Shown: one piece after another, positions 26,486 to 35,392 of the stretch
Numbering within the stretch: position 1 is the stretch's first letter
How the letters are laid out: each line of letters opens with the position of its first letter
Origin: Amycolatopsis pithecellobii
Lineage (GTDB): Bacteria > Actinomycetota > Actinomycetes > Mycobacteriales > Pseudonocardiaceae
Direction of reading: 5' to 3'
DNA: 64,000 bases
Assembly: GCF_009707865.1 (NCBI RefSeq)
Contig: NZ_WMBA01000019.1
Coordinates: forward strand, 47,766 to 111,765
Translations under genes and position numbers: made by a program
The notes under the pieces: model-generated
Told to the model about the DNA's origin: nothing
Databases searched by the model: none
Seen by the model: only the letters and a program-made list of their open reading frames with translations

Positions 26486-27376
26486 GTGAAATTTGGCGTT
26501 GTCTCGTATACGACCGACTACACGATCGGCCCCGTGGAGCTCGGCAAGGAAATAATGAGCTGCGGCCTGCAGGCCCTTTTCGTGCCCGAGCACAGCCACA
26601 TTCCGGTGAAGCGGGAAACTCCGTGGGGCGGACTTTCGCATGCGGACCAGGCCGCCACCGACGATCCGATGTGGATGCCGGACTGGTACGAAAACTCGCT
26701 CGACCCGTTCGTCGCCCTCACCGCGGCGGCCACGGCATCGCCGGGACTCGTGGTCGGCACCGGGGTGGCGCTGGCGTCACAGCGGCACGCCATCAGTTTC
26801 GCGAAAGCCGTGGCCAGCCTGGAGGCGGTGATCGGCCCCGACCGGTTCATCTGCGGCGTGGCCCCGGGGTGGAACGTCGAGGAGATGCGTAACCACGGCG
26901 TCGGCGGCAAGCAACGGTGGCTCGCGATGCGCGAGACGGTCGAGGCCGCGATCCGGATCTGGACCAGCGAAGAGGCCGAGTACCACGGCAAAGTCGTGGA
27001 CTTCGACCCGATTCGCAGCTTCCCCAAGCCCGCGACCCGGCCCCATCCGCCGGTGTTGTTCGGCGGACACTCACAGGCCGCGCTCGACCGCATCGTCGCC
27101 GTCGGCGATGGCTGGATGCCGGTGGCCGGCCGGGGAGCCCGCCCCACCCTCGAGGACATCGAAAACGGGATCAAGTTCCTCGCTCGCCAGTCCGAAGAGG
27201 TCGGTCGCACCTTCATCACCAACGTTCTCGACGTCCGCGTCGACCTGGGCACCATCGAGCGGTACCGCGACATGGGCGTCGACCGGTTCCTGTTCGGCGG
27301 TCCCCCGGTGTCCAAGGACGAGGTGCTCCGCAACCTCGACACCTGGGCGGATGTGTTGGCACGCCTGGGTTCCTGA
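26486..27376 (+). CDS. LLM-class F420-dependent oxidoreductase
   Basis: 296 residues from the GTG at 26486 (MKFGVVSYTTDYTIGPVELG), the standard beginning for this family. Bacterial-luciferase-like signatures follow: LFVPEHSHIPV, LVVGTGVALASQRHAISFAKAVASL (in two blocks), FICGVAPGWNVEEMRNHG, and PVLFGGHSQAALDRIVAVGDGWMP. TIGR03619-type F420 enzymes share these. The enzyme would use reduced F420 or flavin to oxidise or reduce an organic substrate. It is preceded by the inverted palindromes and ends at a strong hairpin, so it is probably a single-gene transcript. Confidence 0.85.
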   Translation: MKFGVVSYTTDYTIGPVELGKEIMSCGLQALFVPEHSHIPVKRETPWGGLSHADQAATDDPMWMPDWYENSLDPFVALTAAATASPGLVVGTGVALASQRHAISFAKAVASLEAVIGPDRFICGVAPGWNVEEMRNHGVGGKQRWLAMRETVEAAIRIWTSEEAEYHGKVVDFDPIRSFPKPATRPHPPVLFGGHSQAALDRIVAVGDGWMPVAGRGARPTLEDIENGIKFLARQSEEVGRTFITNVLDVRVDLGTIERYRDMGVDRFLFGGPPVSKDEVLRNLDTWADVLARLGS

Positions 27377-27384
27377 CCGTCGCG

Positions 27385-27415
27385 CGAGGCGAACGCGGAC
27401 ATCGCGTTCGCCTCG
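27385..27415. terminator. Hairpin terminator between convergent genes
   Basis: CGAGGCGAACGCG (27385-27397), five-base loop, CGCGTTCGCCTCG (27403-27415): a perfect 13-bp stem. It sits between the F420-type oxidoreductase and the convergent MFS gene and has no U-tract, as is common in actinomycetes. It probably works in both directions. Confidence 0.75.
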
Positions 27416-27425
27416 AGTCGTTTCG

Positions 27426-28805
27426 TCAGCGGGTCGGCTGCGAGCCCCCGTCGGCCGGCACGGTCAGCGGGACGGACGGGTCGGGCAGCCGTCGCTCGTG
27501 CCGCTGGGCCCGCGTCGCGCCCAGAATGGCGAGGCCTGCCACCACCGCCGGGACGGCGAACAGCACCAGCAGGTTGCCCGCGGTCCAATGCCGGTCGATC
27601 AGGAAGCCGGCCACCAGCGGCGCGAGAATGGCCCCGAGCCGACCGGCGCCGATCGCCCAGCCCACCGCGGTGGTCCGGACCGCGGCCGGGTAGAGGTCCG
27701 GGACGACGGCGTAGGTTCCGGCCATCGAGCCGTTGATGAACAGGCCCAGCGCGATGGCGACCACGAGCACACCGCTGAGGTTGCCGAACACGAGGTTCAT
27801 CAGCAGCAGCGAGACGCCGGACCCGAACAGCACCACGACGGCGAGCAGCCTGGTGCTGAGTTTGAGTGCGATCGCGGCGAAGAGGAGCGTCGCGACGAAG
27901 CCGCCAACGTTGAGCAGGATGCCCGACTGCGCCGCCTGACCTGCGGACGCGCCGCTCGACTGGAGCAGCTTCGGGGTCCAGGAGTTGGCGAAGTAGTACA
28001 CCGCCTGGGTGCAGAAGAAAGCGACCCAGATGAGAAGGGTCATCACGAGCGTCCGGCGGCCGAAGACGGCGGCTCGGATACTCCCGGCATTCCCACGAGC
28101 GGCCGACTGGGCAGGCAGCTCGGGAAGCTCGGCCAGCTCCGGCTGACCGATCTGCGCCAGCAGCCGGTTCGCGTGGGCCAGCGCGTTGCGCGGGCGGCGG
28201 GCCAGCAGGAACGCGATCGACTCCGGCATGTTCGCGATCACGACCACGATGACCACGACCGTCGCCACCGCGCCGATGGCGAACGGCGCGCGCCAGCCGT
28301 ATGCGCTGATCAGGGACGCCGCGGCCACCCCGCCCACGATGCCGCCGAGGGAGGGCCCCGCGGCGTACAGCGCGATGACCGTCCCACGGCGCCGCCGCGG
28401 CGAGTACTCGGCGAGGATCACGGGCAGGCCGGCGGAGATGCCCCCGATACCGAGGCCGGTCATCAGCCTCGCGACGAGCAGGACGGTATAGCTCGGCGAC
28501 ACCACCGCCAGCACCATCCCGGCTCCGCAGAGCACGAGGCACCAGACGACGAGAGGCCGCCTGCCAACGCGGTCGGCGAGCGGTGCCAGGAAGAAGGCTC
28601 CGATCGCCATCCCCACCGGTGTCGCGCTCAGGAGGACCCCGAGCTGTCCACCGGTGAGGCCCCACTGGGCGGTCACACCCGATGCCGAGTAGGACATGCC
28701 GAAGATGTCGAAGCCCTCGACGGCGTTGAGCACGAAGCACAGACCGACGATGAAAACCTGCCGTCTCGAGAACGGTGACCGGTCGATGGATTCCTGGATC
28801 GACAT
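27426..28805 (-). CDS. MFS transporter, aromatic-acid:H+ symporter type
   Basis: 459 residues with AAAGGAGG before the ATG. Twelve hydrophobic segments are readable. The loop-2 motif (APLADRVGRRPLVVW) and LMTGLGIGGISAGLPVILAEY plus SPRRRRGTVIAL match the AAHS group of aromatic-acid and benzoate transporters (GFDIFGMSYSASGVTAQW in helix 1 with the conserved Asp). It likely imports the aromatic acid degraded by the cluster. It is divergent from a second MFS gene across a 268-bp region carrying the shared palindrome. Confidence 0.85.
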   Translation of the reverse strand: MSIQESIDRSPFSRRQVFIVGLCFVLNAVEGFDIFGMSYSASGVTAQWGLTGGQLGVLLSATPVGMAIGAFFLAPLADRVGRRPLVVWCLVLCGAGMVLAVVSPSYTVLLVARLMTGLGIGGISAGLPVILAEYSPRRRRGTVIALYAAGPSLGGIVGGVAAASLISAYGWRAPFAIGAVATVVVIVVVIANMPESIAFLLARRPRNALAHANRLLAQIGQPELAELPELPAQSAARGNAGSIRAAVFGRRTLVMTLLIWVAFFCTQAVYYFANSWTPKLLQSSGASAGQAAQSGILLNVGGFVATLLFAAIALKLSTRLLAVVVLFGSGVSLLLMNLVFGNLSGVLVVAIALGLFINGSMAGTYAVVPDLYPAAVRTTAVGWAIGAGRLGAILAPLVAGFLIDRHWTAGNLLVLFAVPAVVAGLAILGATRAQRHERRLPDPSVPLTVPADGGSQPTR

Positions 28806-28922
28806 TGCGTCTCGCCTCCTTTGGTGCGACGCCCGGCGACCCGCGCTGGGTGGCCGGCATGGTCGAGCAGTGACCCCCAGAGTGGTGAACGTTACTACAC
28901 TCGAAGCCGGTTAACCAGATAA

Positions 28923-29008
28923 TCTGTCAACACTTCTCTCCATCACTCCTCTATGACAACCAAAAACGAGCCACCGTGTCCTTAGAAGTGACAAATATGT
29001 TTACACTT
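28923..29008. promoter_or_regulatory. Palindromic sites between the two divergent MFS genes
   Basis: TCTGTCAACACT at 28923-28934 matches AGTGTCAACACT at 10 of 12 bases. A second, longer imperfect palindrome with AAGTG (28986-28990) and CACTT (29004-29008) arms surrounds an AT-rich core (CAAATATGTTTA). Both lie in the 268-bp divergent region. The same regulator as elsewhere in this cluster is the likely binder, by inference. Confidence 0.5.
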
Positions 29009-29033
29009 TACTCGGTCTAGGAGAGGTGTAGTG

Positions 29034-29072
29034 ATGAGCAACCGGTGCCAGCGATCTTCCGGCATGGTGTGA
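29034..29072 (+). CDS. Possible 12-residue leader peptide
   Basis: ATG at 29034 is preceded by AGGAGAGG with 7-base spacing, the best ribosome site in the region. It encodes MSNRCQRSSGMV and stops one base before the GTG of the MFS gene, which lacks a site of its own. It may couple translation to the transporter, or mark a frameshift in the transporter's N-terminus. Too short to judge by codon use. Confidence 0.35.
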   Translation: MSNRCQRSSGMV

Positions 29073-29073
29073 C

Positions 29074-30339
29074 GTGAGGCCGTTCCGGCGGATCGACCGT
29101 GCCGCGCACGACCCTGCCCTCGATCTCCGGGCAGGCACGCAACTCGCCGACGGATGGTGGGCCTTCGCGGCAGTTGCGTCGGTGCTGACCATCGTGACCA
29201 TCGGCGTCAACATGCCCCCGGTGCTGTTCCCCAGATATGTCGACGCCTACGGCCTTTCCCCACTCACCGTGACCGGCGTCTTCGCCACCTACACCCTCTG
29301 CATCGCACCGGCGCTCCTGGTGTTCGGACCGCTCTCGGACGCCATCGGGCGCAAACGGGTCCTTCTCCTCGCGATCGTCATCGCCGTGGCCGCCGCGATC
29401 GTGCTCGCCGCGGCACGCAACGTTTGGTGGCTCTTCGCCGGGCGCGCTCTCCAGGGCTTGGCTGTCGGCGCGACCCAGGGCCCGGCAGCGGCCGCCCTCG
29501 CCGACACACACCCGCGTTCCGACATCGGGCAAGCCGCACTGGCGGCGACCTTGGCGACGTGCATCGGTACCGCGGTCGGGCCGATGTCCGTGGGCCTGCT
29601 CGCACAGTACGGCCCAGCACCGCTCCAGCTGTCCTATCTGGTCGAGCTGGCGCTCCTCGTCGCCGCTCTGGCAGGGCTGTTCGCCGGCTTCCCAGCGGCG
29701 AAGAAAACACACGGACGGCGCGTCACAATCAGCTGGCCATCAGTTCCCGCGAACATCCGGCCCGCCTTTCTCCGTGCCGGCGGCTCAGCCGTGCTCGCCT
29801 GGGTTGTCGCGGCCCTTTTCCTTGCCCTGGCGCCATCCTTGCTCAGGACGTACCTCCACACCGACAACAGCGTGGTGTCCGGCGGCGTCCAGGCCCTGAT
29901 GCTGACCTGCTCCGCTCTCGCCCAGCTCGGCGGACGCAGACGGCAGTCGCGGCCCCTGCAGATGTTCGGACTCGTATTGCTCGTCGCCGGGCTGGGCATC
30001 CTCGCGGGCGCGGCTTCGGCGACCTCCGCGGTGCTCTGCGCGCTGGCGGCCGCCGTCGCCGGAGCCGGTCACGGCCTGGTGTTCAGCGGAGCCGCCCGCG
30101 AGGTCGGCGCCCTCGCGCCGAGTGACCGTCGCGGAAACATCATGTCGATGTTCTTCCTGGCGATCTATCTCGGCGTCACGGTGGCGGTCCTCGGGGTCGG
30201 CGCCCTTTCGTCGGGCGTCGGCCTGATCCTCGCGGTGCAGCTCTTCTCGCTGGCGGTGGGCCTTGCGTGCGCGATGAGCGTCGTCAGCCACGTCAACGGA
30301 TCAGTGGTCAACAGGAAGGCGGCAAAGTGTTGCCCATAA
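29074..30339 (+). CDS. MFS transporter
   Basis: 421 residues from a GTG. Hydrophobic helices are evenly spaced; LVFGPLSDAIGRKRVLLLAIV is the MFS loop-2 motif and LFAGRALQGLAVGATQGPAAA helix 4. The order and sequence are those of drug:H+ antiporter-like members rather than the aromatic-acid symporter type of its neighbour. It may export a toxic intermediate or import a substrate. The stop lies 13 bp inside the following mycothione reductase gene, so the two are co-translated. The true N-terminus is uncertain because the strong ribosome site upstream belongs to a short ORF in another frame. Confidence 0.78.
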   Translation: MRPFRRIDRAAHDPALDLRAGTQLADGWWAFAAVASVLTIVTIGVNMPPVLFPRYVDAYGLSPLTVTGVFATYTLCIAPALLVFGPLSDAIGRKRVLLLAIVIAVAAAIVLAAARNVWWLFAGRALQGLAVGATQGPAAAALADTHPRSDIGQAALAATLATCIGTAVGPMSVGLLAQYGPAPLQLSYLVELALLVAALAGLFAGFPAAKKTHGRRVTISWPSVPANIRPAFLRAGGSAVLAWVVAALFLALAPSLLRTYLHTDNSVVSGGVQALMLTCSALAQLGGRRRQSRPLQMFGLVLLVAGLGILAGAASATSAVLCALAAAVAGAGHGLVFSGAAREVGALAPSDRRGNIMSMFFLAIYLGVTVAVLGVGALSSGVGLILAVQLFSLAVGLACAMSVVSHVNGSVVNRKAAKCCP

Positions 30340-31715
30340 CCGAAAATTTCGATGTCGCGATCATCGGCACGGGCTCCGGCAACTCCCTGCTGACCGCCGA
30401 CTACGACAGGCTGAAAGTCGCGATCATCGAGCGTGACGTCTTCGGCGGCACCTGCCTGAACCGGGGCTGCATCCCGACGAAGATGTTCGTGTACGCGGCG
30501 GACGTGGCCGAGACCGTGCGGCACTCGTCGCGGTATGGCGTGGACGCGCGACTCGACACCGTCCGCTGGAACGACATCGCCGACCGGGTCTTCGGGCGCA
30601 TCGACCCCATCGCGGCCGGCGGCGAGGACTACCGCAAGAGCTTGGACAACGTCACGGTGTTCAACGGGGAAGCCCGGTTCACCGGCGAACGCACGCTCGA
30701 GATCCGTTCCGCGGACGGATCCTCGCGCCACATCGTCGCCGACGACATCGTGCTCGCGGCCGGCGCCTCCCCGCGAATCCCGCCGATCCCCGGCCTGTCG
30801 GAGATTCCGTACCACACCAGCGACACCGTCCTCCGGATCCGCGAGCTGCCGCGGTCACTCATCATTCTCGGCGGTGGGTTCGTCGCGGCGGAGATGGCGC
30901 ACATCTTCGGCAGCTTCGGCGTCGACATCACGATCATCAGCCGCGGCACACTGCTGGCGCGCGAGGACGAGGACATCAGCCGCGAGTTCACGCGGCAATA
31001 CAGCGACAGGTTCACGACGTACCTGAACGCCGACATTCTCGAAGCGGCACCCGGCGGCGACGGCACGGTCCGGATCGACGTACGCGTTGACGGCGAACGA
31101 ATTTCCGTTGCCGCGGAAGCACTTCTGGTCGCGACCGGCCGCACCCCGGCCAGCGAGACCCTCGCGCTCGACGTGGCCGGCGTCGAGGTCGACGCCGCGG
31201 GATACGTCGTGACCGACAAGTTCCTGCGCACGACCGTCCCCGGTATCTGGGCCCTCGGCGACATCACGAACCCGGCACAGCTCAAGCACACCGCCAACGC
31301 CGAAGCCCGGATCGTGGCGCACAATCTCGTCCACCCGGATGACCTGCGGGCGATCGACCTCTGGCCGATCCCGCACGCGGTGTTCGCCGGCCCCCAGATC
31401 GCCTCGGTCGGGCTCACCGAACAGGAACTGCGGCGCGCGGGAACCCGCGCGTATGTGACCGCTACGCACCACTACGGCGATGTCGCGTACGGCTGGGCCA
31501 TGGAGGACACCGAGAATTTCTGCAAGCTCATCGCGGACGCCGAAACCCGGGTGCTGCTCGGGGCCCACATCATCGGACCGAACGCGAGCATGCTGATCCA
31601 GCAGCTGATCCAGGGCATGAAGTTCGGCCAGACCGTGGACGAGATGGCTCGCGGGATGCTCTACATCCACCCGGCGCTGAGCGAGCTGGTCGAGAACGCC
31701 TTGCTCAAGCTGTGA
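30327..31715 (+). CDS. mtr: Mycothione reductase
   Basis: 462 residues from the GTG at 30327, with AGGAAGG upstream, close to the 459 of known Mtr. The pyridine-nucleotide disulfide reductase layout is complete: FAD-binding IIGTGSGNSLLTADYD, the redox pair Cys43/Cys48 in GGTCLNRGCIPTK, NAD(P)H-binding LIILGGGFVAAEMAHIFGSFG, ALGDITNPAQLKHTAN, and the C-terminal HPALSELVENAL with the catalytic His-Glu pair. GTGSGN in place of GGGPGG is typical of mycothione reductases rather than lipoamide dehydrogenases. The enzyme reduces mycothiol disulfide (mycothione) with NADPH. Its place in a catabolic cluster, rather than as a lone housekeeping gene, suggests a mycothiol-consuming pathway. Confidence 0.88.
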   Translation: MLPITENFDVAIIGTGSGNSLLTADYDRLKVAIIERDVFGGTCLNRGCIPTKMFVYAADVAETVRHSSRYGVDARLDTVRWNDIADRVFGRIDPIAAGGEDYRKSLDNVTVFNGEARFTGERTLEIRSADGSSRHIVADDIVLAAGASPRIPPIPGLSEIPYHTSDTVLRIRELPRSLIILGGGFVAAEMAHIFGSFGVDITIISRGTLLAREDEDISREFTRQYSDRFTTYLNADILEAAPGGDGTVRIDVRVDGERISVAAEALLVATGRTPASETLALDVAGVEVDAAGYVVTDKFLRTTVPGIWALGDITNPAQLKHTANAEARIVAHNLVHPDDLRAIDLWPIPHAVFAGPQIASVGLTEQELRRAGTRAYVTATHHYGDVAYGWAMEDTENFCKLIADAETRVLLGAHIIGPNASMLIQQLIQGMKFGQTVDEMARGMLYIHPALSELVENALLKL

Positions 31716-31723
31716 GCCGGGAC

Positions 31724-31757
31724 CGGCCCGCTCCGCCCCCTTTATCGGAGCGGGCCG
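31724..31757. terminator. Hairpin terminator between convergent operons
   Basis: CGGCCCGCTCCG (31724-31735) and CGGAGCGGGCCG (31746-31757) form a perfect 12-bp stem with a 10-base loop. It separates mycothione reductase from the convergent isomerase-like gene and probably stops transcription from both sides. Confidence 0.78.
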
Positions 31758-31769
31758 TCGTGCGGCCGG

Positions 31770-32600
31770 TCAGACCGTGAAGGCGAGGTTTTCCAGCACC
31801 TTCGCACCGAGTGCCTGGTCACCCTCGATCGTGACCTGGGGCTTTGCCGCGTGCGGTTCGATCCGGCCACCGACCAGGCGCATGAACAGAGCCGACGACA
31901 GCCGCAGCGTGACCGTCGCCGGCGCGTCGAGCGCCTCCCTGACCTTCGCGCGGCCTTCGACGGCGACGTGCAGCTGCGCGGTGACCGGGCCTTCGAGCGC
32001 GAGTGTCACCGAAGACCCCTCCGGCGCGCCCGCCTGCTTGCCGATGACGAATCCGAGCGCGGACCGCACCTCCGCCAGGCACTCTTCGGCCACGGGGCCG
32101 CCTTCGCCGCCCGGCCGGCCGATCGCGTGCCGGATGTCCTGCTCGTGCATCCAGCAGTCGAAGATCCGGATCCGCATGAACCCGCTGTAGGGGCGTTGCC
32201 CGCCCGGCGTCCAGCTGTCGGCCTCGAACTCCTCGTCGGACATGGCGCGCAGGAACGCGGACCGGCGAGCGGTGACCTCACGGAACTCGGCGAGGAGCTC
32301 CTCGTGGGTCAGGGGGCGCAGCGCGTCGATCCAGGCCTCGTTGGTCTGGCCGATCACGTTGCGCACGTGCGACTTGGTGCCCTCGCCGAGCGTCGCGGCG
32401 GCCACGCGTTCCCGCATGGTGTCCGGGCCCTGCTCCAGCATGCGCTCGGTGCCGACGATGTGCGCGAGCGTGTCGTGCACATCCCAGCCGGGAAGCACGG
32501 TCGTGTCCCACTCACCGGCGGGCAGCGGGGTGAGCAACTTGTCGAGGTCGGCCCACACGGTGCCGAGCAGATCGGCTACTTCCAGACGCCTGCTGTTCAT
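31770..32600 (-). CDS. Maleylpyruvate-isomerase-family, mycothiol-dependent enzyme (DinB-like fold)
   Basis: 276 residues. The N-terminal four-helix DinB/MDMPI domain is clear: [36 protein letters not shown] with a candidate zinc ligand His47, and [20 protein letters not shown] with Asp148 and His152 spaced as the family's other ligands. The C-terminal part (residues about 180-276) is an SCP2/MDMPI-C-like domain ([31 protein letters not shown]). The known prototype isomerises maleylpyruvate to fumarylpyruvate with mycothiol in gentisate degradation. It is the last gene of a three-gene operon, coupled by ATGA overlap to the nitroreductase-like gene, and pairs logically with the FAH hydrolase and mycothione reductase. 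The exact substrate is inferred. Confidence 0.78.
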   Translation of the reverse strand: MNSRRLEVADLLGTVWADLDKLLTPLPAGEWDTTVLPGWDVHDTLAHIVGTERMLEQGPDTMRERVAAATLGEGTKSHVRNVIGQTNEAWIDALRPLTHEELLAEFREVTARRSAFLRAMSDEEFEADSWTPGGQRPYSGFMRIRIFDCWMHEQDIRHAIGRPGGEGGPVAEECLAEVRSALGFVIGKQAGAPEGSSVTLALEGPVTAQLHVAVEGRAKVREALDAPATVTLRLSSALFMRLVGGRIEPHAAKPQVTIEGDQALGAKVLENLAFTV

Positions 32601-33376
32601 CGGTCCGCCTTCCTGTTCTTCGGGTCGTGTTCGCCGAAGTCGATGACCTCACCGCGGTTGATGCTCGTCCAGTCCCTGGCTTCGAGGTATGGGCGAATGG
32701 TGCGGGCGATGAAGTCGTCGTCCTGCTTGGTCTTCGGGCGCTGTGTCTCGTAGAGGTGCGGGAACTCCAGCCAGGCCGTGGTGGCGTACCAGAGGCGGAG
32801 TGCCGCCGCGCCTGTCGGTGGGTCCATCACGACCGGCCCGAAGAGTAGCTGGTCACCGAAGAACATCGACGGGACACCGAAACCACCGGCGTTGATGACA
32901 CGCTCGTGATCGGCCTTGACCTCGTCGTGGGTGGTCGGGTCGGCGATCGCCTTGTCGACCACGTCCGCGTCGACGCCGATCCGGGTGAGCAGGTGACGTG
33001 CCACGGCGGGGTCGTGGGGCCGGTGACCATCCACGTGCAGCGCCCAGCCCGCGGTCTCGAACCACTTGTCCACCAATGACATGTCGGTCCGCCGCAGATA
33101 GGCGCCGATCCGCATCATCGACCATCCGTAGGTCCACTCACGTTCCCACGGATGTTTCTTGCCCTCGACGCGGTTGACCTCCTCCAGGCTGAAAAAGCGC
33201 CAATTGATCGTCAGGCCGGTCTGTTCGCGGACGTTGCGCAGCCACCGCGCGGTCTGGAACGCGAAGGGACACAACACGTCCATGTGGAAGTCGACCGTCG
33301 TCGGCGCCTTGCGCACGAGCTCCGCCACCGCGGCTTCCGCGAGGCGGGTGGATGTCTCGGGCACTGTTCCGGTCAT
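32597..33376 (-). CDS. Mycothiol-dependent nitroreductase (Rv2466c)-like DsbA-fold protein
   Basis: 259 residues from the ATG at 33376, overlapping the FAH stop as ATGA. The thioredoxin/DsbA fold starts at [19 protein letters not shown] with a single Cys36: the usual CPWC redox motif of Rv2466c-like enzymes reads CPFA here. Later family marks include [32 protein letters not shown], and [12 protein letters not shown]. Rv2466c uses mycothiol as the electron donor to reduce nitro compounds. A one-cysteine version could still form a mixed disulfide or act as a mycothiol S-transferase or isomerase. Its place between an FAH hydrolase and a maleylpyruvate-isomerase-like gene supports a thiol-dependent catabolic step. 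Confidence 0.75.
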   Translation of the reverse strand: MTGTVPETSTRLAEAAVAELVRKAPTTVDFHMDVLCPFAFQTARWLRNVREQTGLTINWRFFSLEEVNRVEGKKHPWEREWTYGWSMMRIGAYLRRTDMSLVDKWFETAGWALHVDGHRPHDPAVARHLLTRIGVDADVVDKAIADPTTHDEVKADHERVINAGGFGVPSMFFGDQLLFGPVVMDPPTGAAALRLWYATTAWLEFPHLYETQRPKTKQDDDFIARTIRPYLEARDWTSINRGEVIDFGEHDPKNRKADR

Positions 33377-34236
33377 GCTGCCGCTCCGCTCTTGTCTTCC
33401 CCGGTTGTGGACGACGATTCGCGGACGCACGGGTTCGTCAGCGTCCCGATGGACTCGACGGACGTGACGACCACGTCCCGCGCTTCCAGGGCCACCGGAG
33501 GTTTGCGGGCGTGGCCGACGCCGCTGGGGGTGCCGCCCAGGATCAGATCCCCGGGCTTGAGCGTGACGATGTGGCTCAGATAGGACACGACCGCGGCGGG
33601 TGGGAACACCATGTCCGATGTCCGTGCCGACTGCATCACCTCGCCGTTGACGGTGCAGGTGATTTCCAGGTCGTCCGCGTGATCGACCTCGTCAGGAGTG
33701 ACGAGCAGCGGGCCGAGAGGGTTCGTTCCCTCGAACGTCTTGCCCTGAAGCCACTGCATGGTCCGGAACTGGACGTCGCGGGCGGTGATGTCGTTCGTGA
33801 CGGTGTAGCCGGCGATCGCATCCCGCGCCTCGGCCTCCGAGCCGCGCCTGATCTCGGTGCCGATGACGTAGGCGAGCTCGGCCTCCCAGTCCATCGCGTG
33901 GGACATGGCGGGCAGGGCGATGTCGTCCTCGGGACCGATCAGCGATTCGGAGTACTTCGCGAAGAGCGTCGGGTGGTCGGGTACGTCGACACCCATTTCC
34001 GCGAGGTGCGCCTTGTAGTTCGCGCCCACGCAGATGATCTTGCCTGGTGCCGTGACGACCGGAGCGAGATCCAGACCGCTCGCATCCAGCTCGCCGGTCG
34101 TAGCGACTTCGCGTCCCTGGGCGCGGAGGGTGATCAGCGCGCCGACATCGGGGGCGTCGAAGAGCTTCGCCGCACCGTCGACGAGTTCGGCGGCCGACGT
34201 GGTGCCGTCGGACCGCCTCAGCGTCACAAATCGCAT
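33373..34236 (-). CDS. Fumarylacetoacetate/fumarylpyruvate-hydrolase family protein
   Basis: 287 residues from the ATG at 34236 (MRFVTLRR); the frame extends 35 codons further without a good ribosome site. FAH features: [34 protein letters not shown], metal ligands in [36 protein letters not shown], and [15 protein letters not shown]. In gentisate pathways such enzymes split fumarylpyruvate into fumarate and pyruvate, and the isomerase-like gene two places downstream fits that step. First gene of the operon FAH, nitroreductase-like, isomerase-like, joined by two ATGA overlaps. The divergent GntR regulator lies across a region with an exact AGTGTCAACACT site. Confidence 0.87.
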   Translation of the reverse strand: MRFVTLRRSDGTTSAAELVDGAAKLFDAPDVGALITLRAQGREVATTGELDASGLDLAPVVTAPGKIICVGANYKAHLAEMGVDVPDHPTLFAKYSESLIGPEDDIALPAMSHAMDWEAELAYVIGTEIRRGSEAEARDAIAGYTVTNDITARDVQFRTMQWLQGKTFEGTNPLGPLLVTPDEVDHADDLEITCTVNGEVMQSARTSDMVFPPAAVVSYLSHIVTLKPGDLILGGTPSGVGHARKPPVALEARDVVVTSVESIGTLTNPCVRESSSTTGEDKSGAAA

Positions 34237-34362
34237 GCCTTTGTCCGTTCCGAAAGGCCGCCTGGGCCGCTGACGTACGCGCGGCTTGCTCGGCGGGATG
34301 GAGTGGAGTCCCGGGGCGACTTGCATCGACGTCCGCTCCACTTGCGCCTCACGATATCATAA

Positions 34363-34438
34363 AGTGTCAACACTATAATCCGGACTTAGCCATCACTGGC
34401 GGCAGAAGTGCAAGAAGAACGCTAAAAGTGCTGACAGT
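34363..34438. promoter_or_regulatory. Promoter and operator sites between the FAH operon and GntR
   Basis: AGTGTCAACACT at 34363-34374 is a 5-2-5 palindrome and overlaps TATAAT at 34374-34379, a candidate -10 for the GntR gene; no good -35 is seen. A second, weaker copy (AGTGCTGACAGT) is at 34427-34438. Autoregulation by GntR and control of the divergent operon is the simplest reading, by inference. Confidence 0.6.
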
Positions 34439-34568
34439 CGACGCATTTCAAGCAAGATCAGTGCGTCGCAAATTGCTCCGCCGGCTCCCCATCGTGTTAG
34501 CATTTGCGAGCTGGCGCAGCGACGCGCTGTCCTGGAGGCAGCACTCACGGCGTAGCCTCCGGACGAAG

Positions 34569-35390
34569 ATGACTGCCGCCAAGGGAGATCGGAGGCCCGA
34601 CTTGGCCGAAGACCGGTTTCCGTCCTCCGACGCCACCCAGGATGCGCCGGACTCGGCTCTTGCCGAGGACGAGGCGGCGGACAGCGGGCGTGACGCGAGC
34701 ACGGTCGCGTACCTCAAGATTCGCAAGGACATTCTCGCCGGCCGTGCGGCGCCCGGCAGCTATCTGAACCAGGTCCACATCGCTCGCGAGCTCGCCATCA
34801 GCCGCGGTCCGCTGCGCGAGGCATTGCGCCGGCTCGAGAAAGAGGGCCTGGTGGTGTCGGAGAAGAACCGCCGCAGTCGCGTGGCGGAGCTGTCCGCATC
34901 CGATGCCGAGCAGCTCTACGCGCTGCGGTGCGTGAACGAGAGGCTCGCGATCGAGCTCAGCGTTCCGCTCCTGACCGGGGACGACCTGCGGGACATGGCC
35001 GAAGCACTCGCCACCATGCACGCCACCGACAAGTCGGACGAGGACGCCTGGGAAGCGGCGCACGAACGGTTCCACGAGCTCGCTTTCATTCGCGCGCCCA
35101 GCCGGATCTACGGGGTGGTGCAGGAGCTGCGGGAACACGCCGGCCGGTACATCAGGCTTCTTCACGTGGAGCGAGCGCACGCGTTCGCGCTCGTGGAGCA
35201 CGAGCAGCTGCTCACCGCGTGCCAGGAAGCCGACGCGGTGCGCGCCGCCCAGATCGTGACGAGCCACTTGGCGCGCACGGCGTTCGGGGTGCTCACCATC
35301 ATCGACCCGCTCTACGAACCGGCCTCGTTGCGGCAGCTCATGCGCCGGGTGATGGGCGGCGACCCGGTGGCCTCCGTCCGGGTGAGCTGA
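34569..35390 (+). CDS. GntR-family (FCD/FadR subfamily) transcriptional regulator
   Basis: 273 residues from the ATG at 34569; a GTG at 34428 would add 47 residues but lies inside an operator-like repeat. The winged helix spans about residues 45-110: VAYLKIRKDILAGR, SYLNQVHIARELAISRGPLREALRRLEKEGLV. The FCD effector domain follows, with ERLAIELSVPLL, AHERFHELAFIRAPS, and the metal-site histidines HARTAFG-type helix at the end (SHLARTAFGVL). FadR-type proteins bind short palindromes and usually sense organic acids. It is the only GntR gene in the window and sits centrally in the 26-38 kb cluster, so it is the prime candidate to bind the repeated AGTGTCAACACT sites. Ends 2 bp from the convergent SDR gene. 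Confidence 0.85.
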   Translation: MTAAKGDRRPDLAEDRFPSSDATQDAPDSALAEDEAADSGRDASTVAYLKIRKDILAGRAAPGSYLNQVHIARELAISRGPLREALRRLEKEGLVVSEKNRRSRVAELSASDAEQLYALRCVNERLAIELSVPLLTGDDLRDMAEALATMHATDKSDEDAWEAAHERFHELAFIRAPSRIYGVVQELREHAGRYIRLLHVERAHAFALVEHEQLLTACQEADAVRAAQIVTSHLARTAFGVLTIIDPLYEPASLRQLMRRVMGGDPVASVRVS

Positions 35391-35392
35391 CG

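Noticed and set aside
26518..28860. Long minus-strand frame of 780 codons opposite the F420-type oxidoreductase and MFS gene
   Set aside because: It spans two convergent real genes and a terminator and has no recognisable motif.
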